Shown here one piece after another: positions 1 to 10,245 of a stretch of 64,000 nucleotides of DNA. The translations under genes and the position numbers were made by a program. The stretch covers positions 153,750-217,749 of the forward strand of contig JADHYV010000038.1 of assembly GCA_027604705.1 (NCBI GenBank), given 5' to 3'. Within the stretch, counting starts at the first letter, position 1; each line of letters begins with the position of its first letter. Below the pieces are notes generated by a model that saw nothing but the letters and a program-made list of their open reading frames with translations, did not search any database and was not told the origin of the DNA. The DNA comes from Allomyces arbusculus. Taxonomy: Eukaryota; Blastocladiomycota; Blastocladiomycetes; Blastocladiales; Blastocladiaceae.

Positions 1-147
1 GTGACGCGGACACCACCGTGGACCGCGGCGATGTCACTTTGACCTTGCTTTCGCTTGCTTTCTGGCGTGGCGCTGATCTCGACCGGCATCCACCGTCTCT
101 TGAATCGACCCCGACTCGCCGCAACCTCCCGCACGCCGAGCTCAACC

Positions 148-996
148 ATGTCGACCACCTCTGCCACCGCCGCTGCCACGTCCACCGAGCCCGCGAGCAC
201 CACGCCGTCCCCCGTCCCCCCGGCCGCGGCGTCGTTCCCGGACCTGCCAACTTACGCGGCGCACCCCGTCTACGCGTCGCTGATCGCGCGCATCCGACGC
301 GCCGAGAAATTCGGGTTGTCCGTGGCCGACGACGACCGGCACTTGTATCGCGCGTTCAAGTTCGGCACATACACGGACGCGAAACCGGAACCTGCCGCGG
401 CCAAGGCGGCGGCGACGCCGGCCAAGGCAAAGGGCAAGGCGACGCCGAGCAGTTCACCAGCGCCGGCAAAGGCGGAGACGGAGCCAGGCGAGGTGACGTC
501 GACAGGCCGCCGTGGCGGGCGCCGGAGTCGAGTGTCGTCGACGAGTGCTGCTGCCAAGCGTACGTTCTTATTTGTTCTAAATCATATACGGGATTGAAAC
601 TGACCGGATGCGTGGGATGATTCAGTTGCGTCGGGCATTCTTGACCAGGGCAAGACGGCCGTCGATTCGGTGCAGAGCGGCCGCGTGAGCAAGCGTAGTG
701 CAGCGTCGGCCAAGTCCACGGCGGCGGCGACTGCCAATGCCGCGGCCAGCAAGCCGGCAGCGACCCCGGCAAGTTTGCTTACGAGTTTGACCGACGAGGT
801 ACGCTTTCTCCACCCGACTTTTACTACGGATCAAGATGAACCAGTTGGTTGACGTCGGTTATTCGCAAATGTGCAGGAAAAGCTTGAGTGGCTGCGGCGC
901 GGCCGCAAGTTCCAAGTTCAGTCGGCCGACATGACGGCGCTTGAGGCGTGGTACACGAGCAAGTACGGTGGCGAGAACGGCACGTCGTCGGTGTAG
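148..996 (+). CDS. Tho1/SARNP-like small nuclear protein (tentative)
   Basis: Three exons: 148-559, 626-798 and 877-996, with GT-AG introns. Phases agree (1, then 0) and the product is about 234 residues. Two short basic motifs stand out, RRAEKFGLSV followed by LYRAFKFG near residue 55, and EKLEWLRRGRKFQV near the C-terminus. They resemble the repeated R-A-x-R-F-G elements of the C-terminal half of Tho1/SARNP/MOS11 mRNA-export proteins. Between them lies a Lys/Ala/Pro/Ser-rich disordered stretch. No SAP domain is visible at the N-terminus, which Tho1 normally carries, so this is either a divergent relative or a convergent low-complexity protein. The start is the first in-frame ATG, preceded by CAACC. 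The promoter lies mostly outside the window. Confidence 0.5.
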
Positions 997-1297
997 GTGG
1001 GAGGGATGGGAAACGGTGTGCGTAGGAGGAGAGAGCGGGTGTGGGTTGTAACTCTTGTAGGGTCCTTCTTGCATCGCAAGCAAGAGGTGCGTCCGGTGCG
1101 TGGATGGGGATGGGGTCGGCCGGGGGAGGACTGCCGAGGAGCGGGGCGCGCGAGGTGCACCCATACAATTTTTTTTTTTGTGGGTTGAGCGTGGGCTGCG
1201 CATGGCACGGCATCAGGGAGACCAAAGCAGCATAGATCACACGGAAATTCGACTATATAAACGCTAGGACAGGACGCAAATATTGCGACGACGAGAT
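997..1297. other. convergent intergenic region
   Basis: Short 3' flanks of two converging genes. It contains a T9 run near 1171 and the AT-rich word ACTATATAAAC near 1251. I see no gene here. Confidence 0.6.
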
Positions 1298-1779
1298 TTA
1301 CTGCTCGCCTGGGAAATCGCGCAGGATGTGCACGCCCTTGGGCGCGCGTGCAGGCGTGCTCGCCGGTGGTGTGTTGGCGGCCCTCTCGGCCGCGGCAAAG
1401 TAGCGCTCGACCTTTTCGGTGTTGACGGTCCAGACGTAGTTGGTGCGCGTGGTCTTGCCGGCCTTGATCTTGCTGGCAGCGTTGTCGGCCGGGGTCGAGG
1501 AAGAGAAGGCAGAGGCGGCAGAGGTAGCGGGGCGGGCGCGGATCAGGTCCTTGCGCTTGAGGTCCTTCAGCAGCTGCTGCTTCATGTAAGTCTTGGTTGG
1601 GATGGTCTCGCCCTTGACGGCCTGGAAGAGGGCCTCGACGTTGAGCGGGCCGCGCTTCAGGAGCGTCGTGAGGACTGGAGGGGGTTGTGGTCGCCGGGTC
1701 GGGTCAGCGATGTGGGGTCGAGCGAAGGCTGCGGCGCAAGGGGGCGGGACTGACCTTGCTTTGCTGGGCCGACGGACAT
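1298..1779 (-). CDS. small basic protein, unrecognised
   Basis: Two exons on the minus strand: 1755-1779 (start codon, 25 nt) and 1298-1674, joined by an 80-nt GT-AG intron in phase 1. The product is about 133 residues beginning MSVGPAKQVLTTLLKRG. Residues 8-55 look like a compact helical, winged-helix-type segment (VEALFQAVKGE, then KTYMKQQLLKDLKRKDLI), followed by an Ala/Ser-rich linker and a basic segment ending TNYVWTVNTEKVERYF. I cannot assign a family. A fungal mitochondrial ribosomal protein is possible from size and composition, but that is a guess. The start was chosen because the tiny first exon restores frame and removes an Ala/Arg-rich upstream frame that looks non-coding. Confidence 0.55.
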
Positions 1780-2572
1780 GGTGCTGGGGGTGCGTATCGA
1801 GTGCAGCAAGTCGCGTGTTATTGGCGGTTGCGGCGGTCCGTGCGCGCTCGTGGGGAACGAATATTGATGTCGATCTAATAATTTGGCCCGAGCTTGGGAC
1901 AGGCAAGGCGGTGCCTGCCCAAAGATGGGGGAGTGCTGGACTGGCGGCCGTCGCTTGCCGGGCAACCACAGCAGGGCGCCGCTCGGCGTGCTCGGCGTGC
2001 TTGTCGTGCGTGCCGCGACGCGTCCACGGCGGCATGTTCTCCCTCGCGGTCCGCAGCGTCGGTCCTCTCGCAACCGCTCTCCGCATCGCGCGCCCCGCCT
2101 GCCCTTCCATCGCCGCCGCGCTGTCCGCCGCCTCGCCGCTCTCTGCTCCGTGCGACCTGCACCAACGCGCGCTGCTCGCACTGCTCGCACGCTCATCGCT
2201 CGCCCGCACCCGATCCTCGTTTGAGTTGGAGTGCCTGGTTCAGCCGGAACCGACGACGACTCGCTCGCTCCCTTCTGCTCGCTTCCTTCGCGCCTCCCGC
2301 CCGGGCCCCGTCCCGCACTCTCCACACTGGCGTCGCTGCTGCTCTCGTCGGTGCACGGCCTCGCCGCCGCCGCCGTTGCCAAGGCCGTTGCCGCCCTGCC
2401 CGCGTGCTCGAGCCCCGCCGCTGCAAAGCGCGACGTGCTCAAGGACGAGGACCTCGACGACATTGACGACCTGGTCCGCACCATTGGGGACACCAGCGCC
2501 AAGGCCAAGGGCGCGCTGCCAGCGACGGCGACTCGTGCCGCGCTCTCGGCGAGTCCGCCACCGCCAATAACG
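1780..2572. promoter_or_regulatory. divergent promoter region
   Basis: The 5' flanks of the genes at 1298-1779 (minus) and 2573-4198 (plus). The plus-strand frame stays open upstream to 2231 but has no ATG there, so part of this stretch may be transcribed leader or an unseen 5' exon. An ATG at 2034 opens a presequence-like peptide, but I could not find a splice joining it in phase. No specific regulatory motif was identified. Confidence 0.4.
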
Positions 2573-4198
2573 ATGCCCAACGCCGAGAACCGAGCCGCCG
2601 CGCCGCCACCCGCATCATCGCAATCGCCCACGACCTCGCTCACCTCCACCGACATGGACGCGCCCTTGTCGCCGCCTGCCGCACGCCCCCTGCGCCGCGT
2701 CCCGTCGCGCCGCAAATCGTTCCCGGACATGCGCCGCCGCCACCGCAAATCCAGCTCGGCCTCGGCCTCCTCTGCTGTAACTGCGGCCGTCTCCACCGCG
2801 GTCGCGCCGAGTCTCGCCGCGGCAGCACCGTCCACCGCAGCAGGAAACGCCACGGCGAGCGGCGTGAAAACGCCAGTTGGTGCGGCGGTCGCGCGGTCGG
2901 TCCTGCCGCTGCTCGTTTCGTCGCCCACGGCCACGGCCACGGGCGCCAAGTCGGGGCTCGTCGGTGCGCCGCGCACGCCGCCCCCACCGCGTATTCTCGT
3001 CACGACGCCCGACTTGGTCGCGGCCGACGACGACCTGCACCATCATGCCGCGCCATCGTCCACCGCACCGGGGGCCGGCACGACGCGTCTACGCCGGTCG
3101 CGGTCCATGTCGGCAGGACACGCGTACACAACCATTTCGCTCGTGGTCCGTGCCGACCCTCCGACACCGCGCGTCGTCGACGAACTCGACTTGGCAATTG
3201 CCGAGGATCCCGTCGACGCGGTCCCGCCCACGCCCACCAAGGACGGCGGGTTCGCCGCAAAGGACGACAAGGATGATACAAGGCATCACGGTCATCACCG
3301 CACTGATCGGCTGTCCGCGTCCGCAGCATCGCTCCTGCCGCAGGGCGCTGCGGCGTCGGCATCCGCCAATGGTGCAACGGCTGCGCCCGCGCGCATCATG
3401 CCACCGTCCGCGCTCAAGCGCGACAGCGCTAAGGACTTGTCGGCAGCCGCGCCGTCGATTCCTGTGATTCCCCATTCGTACCACGGCGACGAGTATGACG
3501 ACGACGCCGATGAGCCATACCAGTCGCCCGCCGTGTTCTTGCAATCGTCCTCGGGATGGGACACGTGTTTCGATTGGTGCCAAACGGTCGACAACGACGT
3601 GCCCGGTACCGTCCTGATCGCGCCCGCCGCGACGCCACCACCGGGCCTGTGTATTGGCGGCAGTAGTCGCAGCAGTACGGCACCGCCGTCACCCTCGACC
3701 ACGGCCACAACTTCGACGCTTGACATTCCTGTCTCGGCCGAACTCGGACCGTTGTTACCGCGCACGGCCTCGGCCACGTCCTTGACCGACCCGCCCTCCC
3801 CGTTCCGCTCCACCCCTGGGTCCCCCCTGCCCGTAAAATCCCCACGTGCGAGCACGGCGCGTGCCGTCCGTTTCTCGCCGGCCCCACCACAAGTATTTGC
3901 GACCTACGCGGCCGACGAGGCCGCGGCGATGCGGCAATCGGTCCCGCAAGCGCGGTTGCTATACCCGGACATGCACGACCTGCTCGCATTCCAGGTGCTG
4001 ATGCGGCGGCAGCATGCGTTTGCGCACGGCGCGAGTAAGTTGCCAGGGCTGAAGACGGACCACGCCGTGTGCGGGTGCGGGCAGCTCGACGCAGATTTTT
4101 CGGGCGTGGGCAAGATGGCGGTCCCGACGCTCGAAGAACTGGAAGGGCCCGTGAAACGGCGCGTCGTGACGGTGTTTTGTGGGTCGGAAGAGGCCTGA
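2573..4198 (+). CDS. Ser/Ala/Pro-rich hypothetical protein
   Basis: A single long frame of about 541 residues from the first in-frame ATG (MPNAENRAAAPP). Most of it is disordered and rich in Ser, Ala, Pro and Thr. It has a basic phosphosite-like patch (RRVPSRRKSFPDMRRRHRK) near residue 40 and an acidic patch (YHGDEYDDDADEPYQSP) in the middle. The last 110 residues look more ordered: VRFSPAPPQVFATY, then YPDMHDLLAFQVLMRRQ, then a Cys pair in HAVCGCGQLD, then VKRRVVTVFCGSEEA. I recognise no domain. The composition suits a cytosolic or cortical signalling or scaffold protein. The true N-terminus may lie further upstream, because the open frame continues to 2231 with an acidic stretch that looks coding. 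Confidence 0.6.
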   Translation: MPNAENRAAAPPPASSQSPTTSLTSTDMDAPLSPPAARPLRRVPSRRKSFPDMRRRHRKSSSASASSAVTAAVSTAVAPSLAAAAPSTAAGNATASGVKTPVGAAVARSVLPLLVSSPTATATGAKSGLVGAPRTPPPPRILVTTPDLVAADDDLHHHAAPSSTAPGAGTTRLRRSRSMSAGHAYTTISLVVRADPPTPRVVDELDLAIAEDPVDAVPPTPTKDGGFAAKDDKDDTRHHGHHRTDRLSASAASLLPQGAAASASANGATAAPARIMPPSALKRDSAKDLSAAAPSIPVIPHSYHGDEYDDDADEPYQSPAVFLQSSSGWDTCFDWCQTVDNDVPGTVLIAPAATPPPGLCIGGSSRSSTAPPSPSTTATTSTLDIPVSAELGPLLPRTASATSLTDPPSPFRSTPGSPLPVKSPRASTARAVRFSPAPPQVFATYAADEAAAMRQSVPQARLLYPDMHDLLAFQVLMRRQHAFAHGASKLPGLKTDHAVCGCGQLDADFSGVGKMAVPTLEELEGPVKRRVVTVFCGSEEA

Positions 4199-4978
4199 CG
4201 TCGCGAGCGCATGGCTGCGTGCTTCTCCACCAACCTCCTCTCTTGTACAGTCTCTCAATCCTCTCTACCTCGCATCTCGCGCACTCTTGATCGCGGTTTT
4301 TGCTCGACTGGTGCTGCTGCTCTTGGTTTGCGCGCCCACACTTCGCGGATTTTTGCCTGGCTCCATCGCTTTTCTGCTCATCCCGTTTTGCACCGTCATT
4401 CTGATTGGTTTTTTTGCTCGTTTGATTCATGTTCTTTGCCTGTTGCTTTCGTGCTGCCTTTCCTCCCCATTCCCCCATGGCCATCTCCCCCACGTTCCAT
4501 TGGGCGCCGACGTCGCAAAGCGGGCCCCATGTCATCTTGTGCATTGTGTCCTCAAGAAACATCCATTCCACGGCCATCTTCATATGCTTTGATCCATGAC
4601 GCGCTTCATGCAGTACTTCCAGCGACACGCGCACACGACATGGCGCACCACTCCATTGTCATCCAACGGCTACGACGCGTTCTTCCTCGACGCCGCGGTC
4701 CGCCATGGCCACCGTTTCTACCGTGTCGTACGCCGCTCAATGGCTCCCGTCGAGCAGTCTCCGCGCTCGCCCCCATCGCCGGCCCTGACAATCCGGTGCG
4801 AGCGACCAGGACCCGTCGCGGCACGTGTGCAAGCGCGCGCGTGCATGGAGAAAGGTGTTCGTGGCCACCGCGCATCCCTTCACACCTTTTACACAGCACG
4901 ACTTGAGCGGCACAAACGAACGAACCGACGTCCATGAGCCTCCACTGCATCCACCACCGACACGTCATCGACCACCCC
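4199..4978. other. convergent intergenic region, no gene seen
   Basis: The stretch between two converging genes. It is T-rich just after the plus-strand stop (4300-4450), as expected for a 3' UTR. Open frames here have random composition. Confidence 0.6.
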
Positions 4979-5497
4979 TCACGGTGCATCTTCCGCCGCC
5001 CGCGCATTCAGCGCCGCCACGACCTCGTCCACACTCTCCACCCGACCCGACGACGGCGCAATGCGCACGACCTTGTCCTTTGCTTTCATGCCCGCGACTA
5101 CCGCCACGTCCGAGACGGGCACCCCCGCGGCTTTCGCGACGAGCGACGCGACCGCGGTATTGGCGGCGCCGTCGCGCGGTGGAGCACGGACGTGCAGAGT
5201 CAGGCCCGTGATGGTGTGGTCAGTGACGGACAGGTCGCCGGAGAAGCGGTCGTCGCGCGCGCCCGGTTGCACGCGGACGTGGATGAGGACAGCGCGCGGT
5301 GCAGTTGTCGGGTCAGGGGTGCTGGTTTTCTTGGACTTGCTGGAGGAGGCTTTCGAGGATTTGGACGCGCGCGGCGGCATGGTCGCCGTTGCTGCTGGCG
5401 AGAGTTGGGCGGCGGGCCGGGCAGCAGCAGGCGCGACGAGGTGCAGCGGTCGGCAACGGGCCAGGACAACGGCGAGCATCGACTTCCGCGCCCCCAC
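4979..5497 (-). CDS. DUF167 (YggU/C15orf40) family protein
   Basis: Intronless, up to 172 residues. The C-terminal 110 residues carry the DUF167 signature: VRVQPGARDDRFSG, then LTLHVRAPPRDGAANTAVA, then GVPVSDVAVVAGMKAKDK with VRI. This small alpha/beta fold is found from bacteria (YggU) to humans (C15orf40), and its biochemical role is unknown. Before it come a Lys/Ser-rich linker and an Arg/Ala-rich head (MGARKSMLAVVLARCRPL) that looks like a mitochondrial presequence. If translation starts instead at the ATG at 5380 (MPPRASKSSK), the presequence is lost. The gene is divergent from S-adenosylhomocysteine hydrolase. Confidence 0.9.
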   Translation of the reverse strand: MGARKSMLAVVLARCRPLHLVAPAAARPAAQLSPAATATMPPRASKSSKASSSKSKKTSTPDPTTAPRAVLIHVRVQPGARDDRFSGDLSVTDHTITGLTLHVRAPPRDGAANTAVASLVAKAAGVPVSDVAVVAGMKAKDKVVRIAPSSGRVESVDEVVAALNARAAEDAP

Positions 5498-5975
5498 GTT
5501 TGGGCCAGGTGCTGCACAGTCGCTGGGGATGGATTGATCAGCTGGTCGTCGTGGCCGCGGTTGTCGGTGCGTGCTCTCGCCGTTGGTGGTCGAGGGGTCG
5601 TTGGCGGCCGCCAGTCAGCAGCGGTGGGGAATTCAGCGACGACGCGCACGCGCCGGCATCGACGTCGACTCGGTCGCGGCGCCCGGTCGAGCGCGGTCGG
5701 CATCGACAGGCGCGGCCCAATGTGGAGTTCAACAGTTGCTGACGAAAGCGCCCAGGCTGGTGCTCTGGTCGGCTCCAACGCGACATCGCTCAGGGCGACG
5801 CTGCACGTGCGCACGCGCCGCCCCAAATGCCACGACGTCGCGCAACCTGATCAGTTGCACCTGCACCAGTCAGGCCCAAGTGCCCGGCTCGCCGTGCTCA
5901 CCCTACAAAAGCGTCCGACTCCCGCGTCCCGGCTCGCGCTCCCTCGCCTCTCCTTGCTCAACTCCGCACTTCACC
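5498..5975. promoter_or_regulatory. divergent promoter of DUF167 gene and SAH1
   Basis: About 480 bp between two start codons on opposite strands, so it must hold both promoters. Polypyrimidine runs (TCGCCTCTCCTTGCTC) sit just before the SAH1 start, a common leader feature of highly expressed fungal genes. No TATA box is evident. Confidence 0.5.
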
Positions 5976-7018
5976 ATGGTCGCTCACAAGTACAAGGTTG
6001 GTCAGTATCGACCCGACCTTCTCAACCCGAATTTGGCCCGGCTGCAAGCAACGACACGACGGCGACGGCCGGCTCGGCGCTCAGCTCCTCCTCCTCGACG
6101 CGCCTGGCTGCTCAATGCTCTGCGACTGCGCGTGACCGTGCGCTCGGCAACGTTTGCATCACCGAGACCGCGTCGTTACGGGCAGCGAGGACTCGATAAG
6201 GAGCACCGTGTCGTCGTCGTCGTGCAAATGCTGCTGCTGCTGCTCGCCCATCCATTTTCCATGACTGCCTCGCAAAACTGACGCTCCTCCATGCTCTTCC
6301 CCAACCAACAGCCGACATCACGCTCGCCGACTTCGGCCGCAAGGAGATTGAGCTCGCCGAGAACGAGATGCCCGGTCTCATGGCCCTCCGCGCCAAGTAC
6401 GGCGCGGCCAAGCCGCTGGCCGGTGCGCGTATCGCCGGTTGCCTGCACATGACGATCCAGACGGCCGTTCTGATCGAGACGCTTGTCGTGCTCGGCGCCG
6501 AGGTCACCTGGTCGTCGTGCAACATCTTCTCGACGCAGGACCACGCCGCGGCCGCGATTGCCAAGGCCGGGATCCCCGTGTTCGCGTGGAAGGGCGAGAC
6601 CGACGACGAGTACATCTGGTGCATTGAGCAGCAGCTGACGGCGTTCAAGGACGGCAAGCCGCTCAACATGATCCTCGACGACGGCGGCGACTTGACGACG
6701 CTCGTGCACGACAAGTACCCGCAGTTCCTCGCGGGCATCAAGGGTCTCTCCGAGGAGACGACGACGGGCGTACACCACCTCTACCGCATGGTCAAGGAGG
6801 GCAAGCTCAAGGTTCCCGCCATCAACGTCAACGACTCGGTGACCAAGTCCAAGTTCGATAACCTCTACGGGTGCCGCGAGTCGCTGATTGATGGCATCAA
6901 GCGCGCGACCGACGTCATGATCGCCGGTAAGGTCGCGATTGTTGCCGGGTACGGTGATGTCGGCAAGGGTTGCGCGGCCGCGCTCAAGGGTATGGGCGCG
7001 CGTGTGATTGTCACGGAA

Positions 7019-7056
<38 letters not shown>

Positions 7057-7591
7057 TTACGAGGTGACGACCATGGAGGCGGCCGTGCAGGAGGGCAACA
7101 TCTTCGTGACGACGACGGGCTGCCGCGACATCATCACGGGCGAGCACTTTGTGCAGATGAAGGACGACGCGATCGTGTGCAACATTGGCCACTTTGACAT
7201 CGAGATCGATGTTGCCTGGCTCAAGGCCAACGCCAAGCAGCACGTCAACATCAAGCCGCAGGTCGACCGGTTCACGATGGCCTCGGGCCGCCACATCATC
7301 CTGCTTGCCGAGGGCCGTCTCGTCAACTTGGGGTGCGCGACGGGCCACCCGTCGTTTGTCATGTCCAACTCGTTCTCGAACCAGGTGCTCGCCCAGATCG
7401 CCCTCTGGAAGGCGGCCCCCGGCGAGTTCACGATTGGCGTGCACATGCTCCCCAAGAAGCTCGACGAGGAGGTTGCGCGCGCGCATCTCGACAAGCTTGG
7501 CGTCAAGCTCGCCACGCTCTCCAAGAAGCAGTCGGAGTACCTCGGCATTGCCGTCGAGGGCCCCTACAAGCCCGAGCACTACCGCTACTGA
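5976..7591 (+). CDS. SAH1: S-adenosylhomocysteine hydrolase
   Basis: Two exons: 5976-6000 and 6312-7591, with a 311-nt intron that is long for this locus. The product is 434 residues, the usual length. It hydrolyses S-adenosylhomocysteine to adenosine and homocysteine in the cytosol, relieving product inhibition of methyltransferases. The joined N-terminus reads [20 protein letters not shown], the expected family start, which fixes the splice. Visible motifs: [13 protein letters not shown] and [16 protein letters not shown] (substrate site), the NAD-binding loop [32 protein letters not shown], and the family C-terminus KPEHYRY. There is no insertion or truncation. Codon use is strongly C/G-ending, consistent with high expression. 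Confidence 0.98.
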
Positions 7592-7940
7592 GCGGAGTCG
7601 GTGGTTGTGGCGGTGTGTTGAGTGGAGGTTGGGTCTAGTCAGTAGCCAACGTCATTTCAATGTATATTCCTTGGGTTTGGTGTCACTTTACGCTCCCTTT
7701 TGTGCTCTTGCCGCCCGTTTTTCGATTCTTGCACCGCTTGCAGCTGCGAATCCGTCACCCGTCAGGACCTATTGAACGTGAGCTCACAAAGCAAAATGCT
7801 CAGAGCTCAACGGCAACCCGATGTCGACCACAAACCTCTCCACCTCCCATCATGGCGGCGATGCACCGTATCGTCGTTTTGCTGCCAGGAGAACTGGTCA
7901 CGACCGGTCAAGGAGGACAGCCCTGGCTTCCCGCCCCGCT

Positions 7941-7957
7941 CCCCCCCCCCCCCCCCC
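7941..7957. repeat. poly-C tract (17 C)
   Basis: Seventeen consecutive C residues preceded by a C/T-rich run. It is one of several long G/C homopolymers in non-coding parts of the window. Length is likely to be polymorphic and error-prone in sequencing. Confidence 0.9.
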
Positions 7958-9328
7958 TCAAATCCACATCGCGCATCATCAAGCGCATGCCAGCGTGGTC
8001 GCTGGCGGAAATGCCGTGGCATGCGTGTCCCTCTGAGGAGTCGACCCTCCCATGCAGAACGGCAAACGCACGTCAACTTTGCAATGGACGCACAACCAGC
8101 ATAACCGGTCGCGGCGCGTACTTTGTGAGTGGAAGAGCAGTCACTCCCGTACCGACTTGCCTGTTGCGTTCCGCGTCGCCGGTGTCGGCACGAAATGCTT
8201 ATGGCGATCAGAGTGACCAACTCGTTCGGAGCGGCTGCCCAGCGCGTGCTCATGCGTGCCGTGAGACTCTCCACTGGCCAGAAGGGGGCGAAAAACCGTA
8301 ATCCAGCGCGCAGGCGGTCGAGCACATGTAACGCTGCGGCGCACCAGGTCGCAACCGACGCGGTCGCGCGAGATGGCATGCAGCAGGCCAGCACGCACCG
8401 GCGCGTTTCCTCTCTCTATCTCTGAGTGCGCACGTAATGTCACTCCGTGCGCGATCCAAGACGGGCGGGCAGGCTCGGCGGCCAAGTTGTTCCACAAGCA
8501 AACACGCGCGGCCAGCCGACATACATCCCATCGTCGTCGTGCGCACACAGCGCTCGCGCATGCGCACGTCGCCGCGCGCGCGCGAACGTGTCAGCCGCGT
8601 GCGGCCTCGGCCAGCTAGCAGCAAGCCAGTCAACCGAGGTCAGCGGCTGACTGGACGTCGCGTGGCGGCGGTCCGGCGGGAAGGCCAGCGCTCAGACTGG
8701 ACAACACACCCGCCAGGTGCAAGCTCGCGCACCTCCCCTTCTCGGCCGGCCATTGTCTTGGTGGAAACCGCAGCGATCGCCGGATCGATACGGCCGCCGG
8801 CGCCGGCAGGGCCGAGTCGCGTCGGGATCAGTTCAGATCAGCACCGCCGCTTGCACGCGCCAAGGACAGGACGCATCAACAAAGAACATTGAACAACCAT
8901 TTCGTGCCTTTTCCAGCTGTGTATATTTCCCAAATCGAAACCAACGCACACAACAAAGGCATTGGCCCCACGACGGGGGCCCCCCGAAAATCCAAACGAG
9001 AATCAAGCGCGCAACGCAAACGCAACAACGCAACCACACCAAAGACCGGACGGGAAGAGAGATTCAAGTCCAACAGGGAACCAAAAAGACTTTTTGAGCG
9101 CGGACCCGGGCTCGGGAGGCCGGTCGCGTGGGGCATAGGGGAGCAGGGCGAGAAACGTATGAACAAGGGAGGGAGGGAGAGGGAATGCGCGGGCCGTGCG
9201 CGGAGCGGGATGCACCCCGCGCTCCCACACCGGCCCACATGGGAACTTAAAAAGGAATTAAACACAACAACGAACCCACTCCGAAACTGGAACCGAGACC
9301 GCGACGCACCACGTGGTCCGTGGGGGGT

Positions 9329-9345
9329 GGGGGGGGGGGGGGGGG
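9329..9345. repeat. poly-G tract (17 G)
   Basis: Seventeen G residues, preceded by a G6 run and a T. It lies in the 3' flank of the Ecl1-type gene and could form a G-quadruplex on the plus strand. Confidence 0.9.
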
Positions 9346-9460
9346 TGGATCGAACACACCTGCCCGCCCGGCGCGCGCGCACGCGCTGCACGCGCTGGAT
9401 CGGGTGGGTCGCAGTCGCGTGCGGGGGGCCGATGGCGACAAGCACATTAGGGTGCGTGCG

Positions 9461-9475
9461 CACACACACACACAC
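9461..9475. repeat. CA microsatellite
   Basis: About seven and a half CA units just downstream of the Ecl1-type gene. Confidence 0.8.
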
Positions 9476-9600
9476 GGGTTGGCAGCGCACCACTTGGCCG
9501 ACGACGATGGGTCCCGCGCGGACACACACGAGAGGCGCGCGCCAGGGCTCCGGCGGCGGAGCGCGGCGGAGTAGGGACAGACAGCGCCATCACGGTGGTT

Positions 9601-10245
9601 CTACCGCAACAGGATCGGGGCCACGAACGCGCCATGAACGTGGCTCGTCGTGCTGCTCTTGGTTGCCGAGAGGCCCGACGACGCGATCCAGCTGCGGCTC
9701 GACGACGACGAGGGTGGCGGGTGACCGTGTGCGCAAATCGGCTTGGGCGGCAGCGTCGTGGCAGCAGTGAAGGAGGGCGAGGTGACGGTGGTTGCGGCAC
9801 TTGGGGTTGTCGGCGTCGCTGGCTGCACGGCAAGCTGCACGGGCACGTGGCGTGCGTGCAGCGACGCGTGTGGTGCGTGCATCGGCGCGTGCGTGTGCGC
9901 TGAAGGCGACGACGCGGGGGAAAGGGCGGGCGAGACGTGCGTCCACGACGACCCGAGCGACGCGCCAAAGGAAGATGCGAGCGGCGTCGTTGGCGGCGGG
10001 GCCAGCGAGGCCCGGCGCGCCGAGAAACTCGGGAAGGCGAGTGTGGGCGATGCGGGCGGCGTCGCAACGTGCGCGGCCGATGCAGCGGTGGATGCACTCG
10101 ACGGGGCCCAGCTTGGTGCAGCGACAACAGGAGCGGGCGGGCCAGTGCGCATCGACTTGGCGAGGTCGACGCGGCGGCACAGCTCCGAGCAGTAGGCGTT
10201 GCCGGCCGTGGCCTTGTCGCAGACGAGGCACCAGTTCGTGTCCAT
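9601..10245 (-). CDS. Ecl1-type lifespan-regulatory zinc protein
   Basis: Intronless, 214 residues. The N-terminus MDTNWCLVCDKATAGNAYCS matches the Ecl1/Ecl2/Ecl3 family of short fungal proteins, first described in fission yeast as extending chronological lifespan when overexpressed. Four cysteines (C6, C9, C19, C23; spacing C-x2-C-x9-C-x3-C) should bind one zinc. Family members often consist of little more than this motif. Here about 190 extra residues follow: an Ala/Ser/Pro-rich region, a His/Pro patch (HTHAPMHAPHASLHARH) around residues 115-135, and a Ser-rich end. The His patch might also bind metal, which is an inference. The start is fixed by the family motif at residue 1. Confidence 0.85.
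   Translation of the reverse strand: MDTNWCLVCDKATAGNAYCSELCRRVDLAKSMRTGPPAPVVAAPSWAPSSASTAASAAHVATPPASPTLAFPSFSARRASLAPPPTTPLASSFGASLGSSWTHVSPALSPASSPSAHTHAPMHAPHASLHARHVPVQLAVQPATPTTPSAATTVTSPSFTAATTLPPKPICAHGHPPPSSSSSRSWIASSGLSATKSSTTSHVHGAFVAPILLR

Larger units (their letters stand above)
7592..9600. other. 2-kb convergent intergenic region
   Basis: The 3' flanks of SAH1 (plus) and the Ecl1-type gene (minus). It contains a C17 run, a G17 run and a short CA repeat, listed separately. The part at 8890-9300 is unusually A-rich (many AAC/CAAA words) next to the G-run. I see no convincing gene on either strand. Confidence 0.5.

Noticed and set aside
1657-3003. A 448-codon minus-strand open frame
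   Set aside because: It is mostly the complement of the Ser/Ala-rich gene at 2573-4198. Only its last part, around 1755-1779, is a true exon of the small minus-strand gene.
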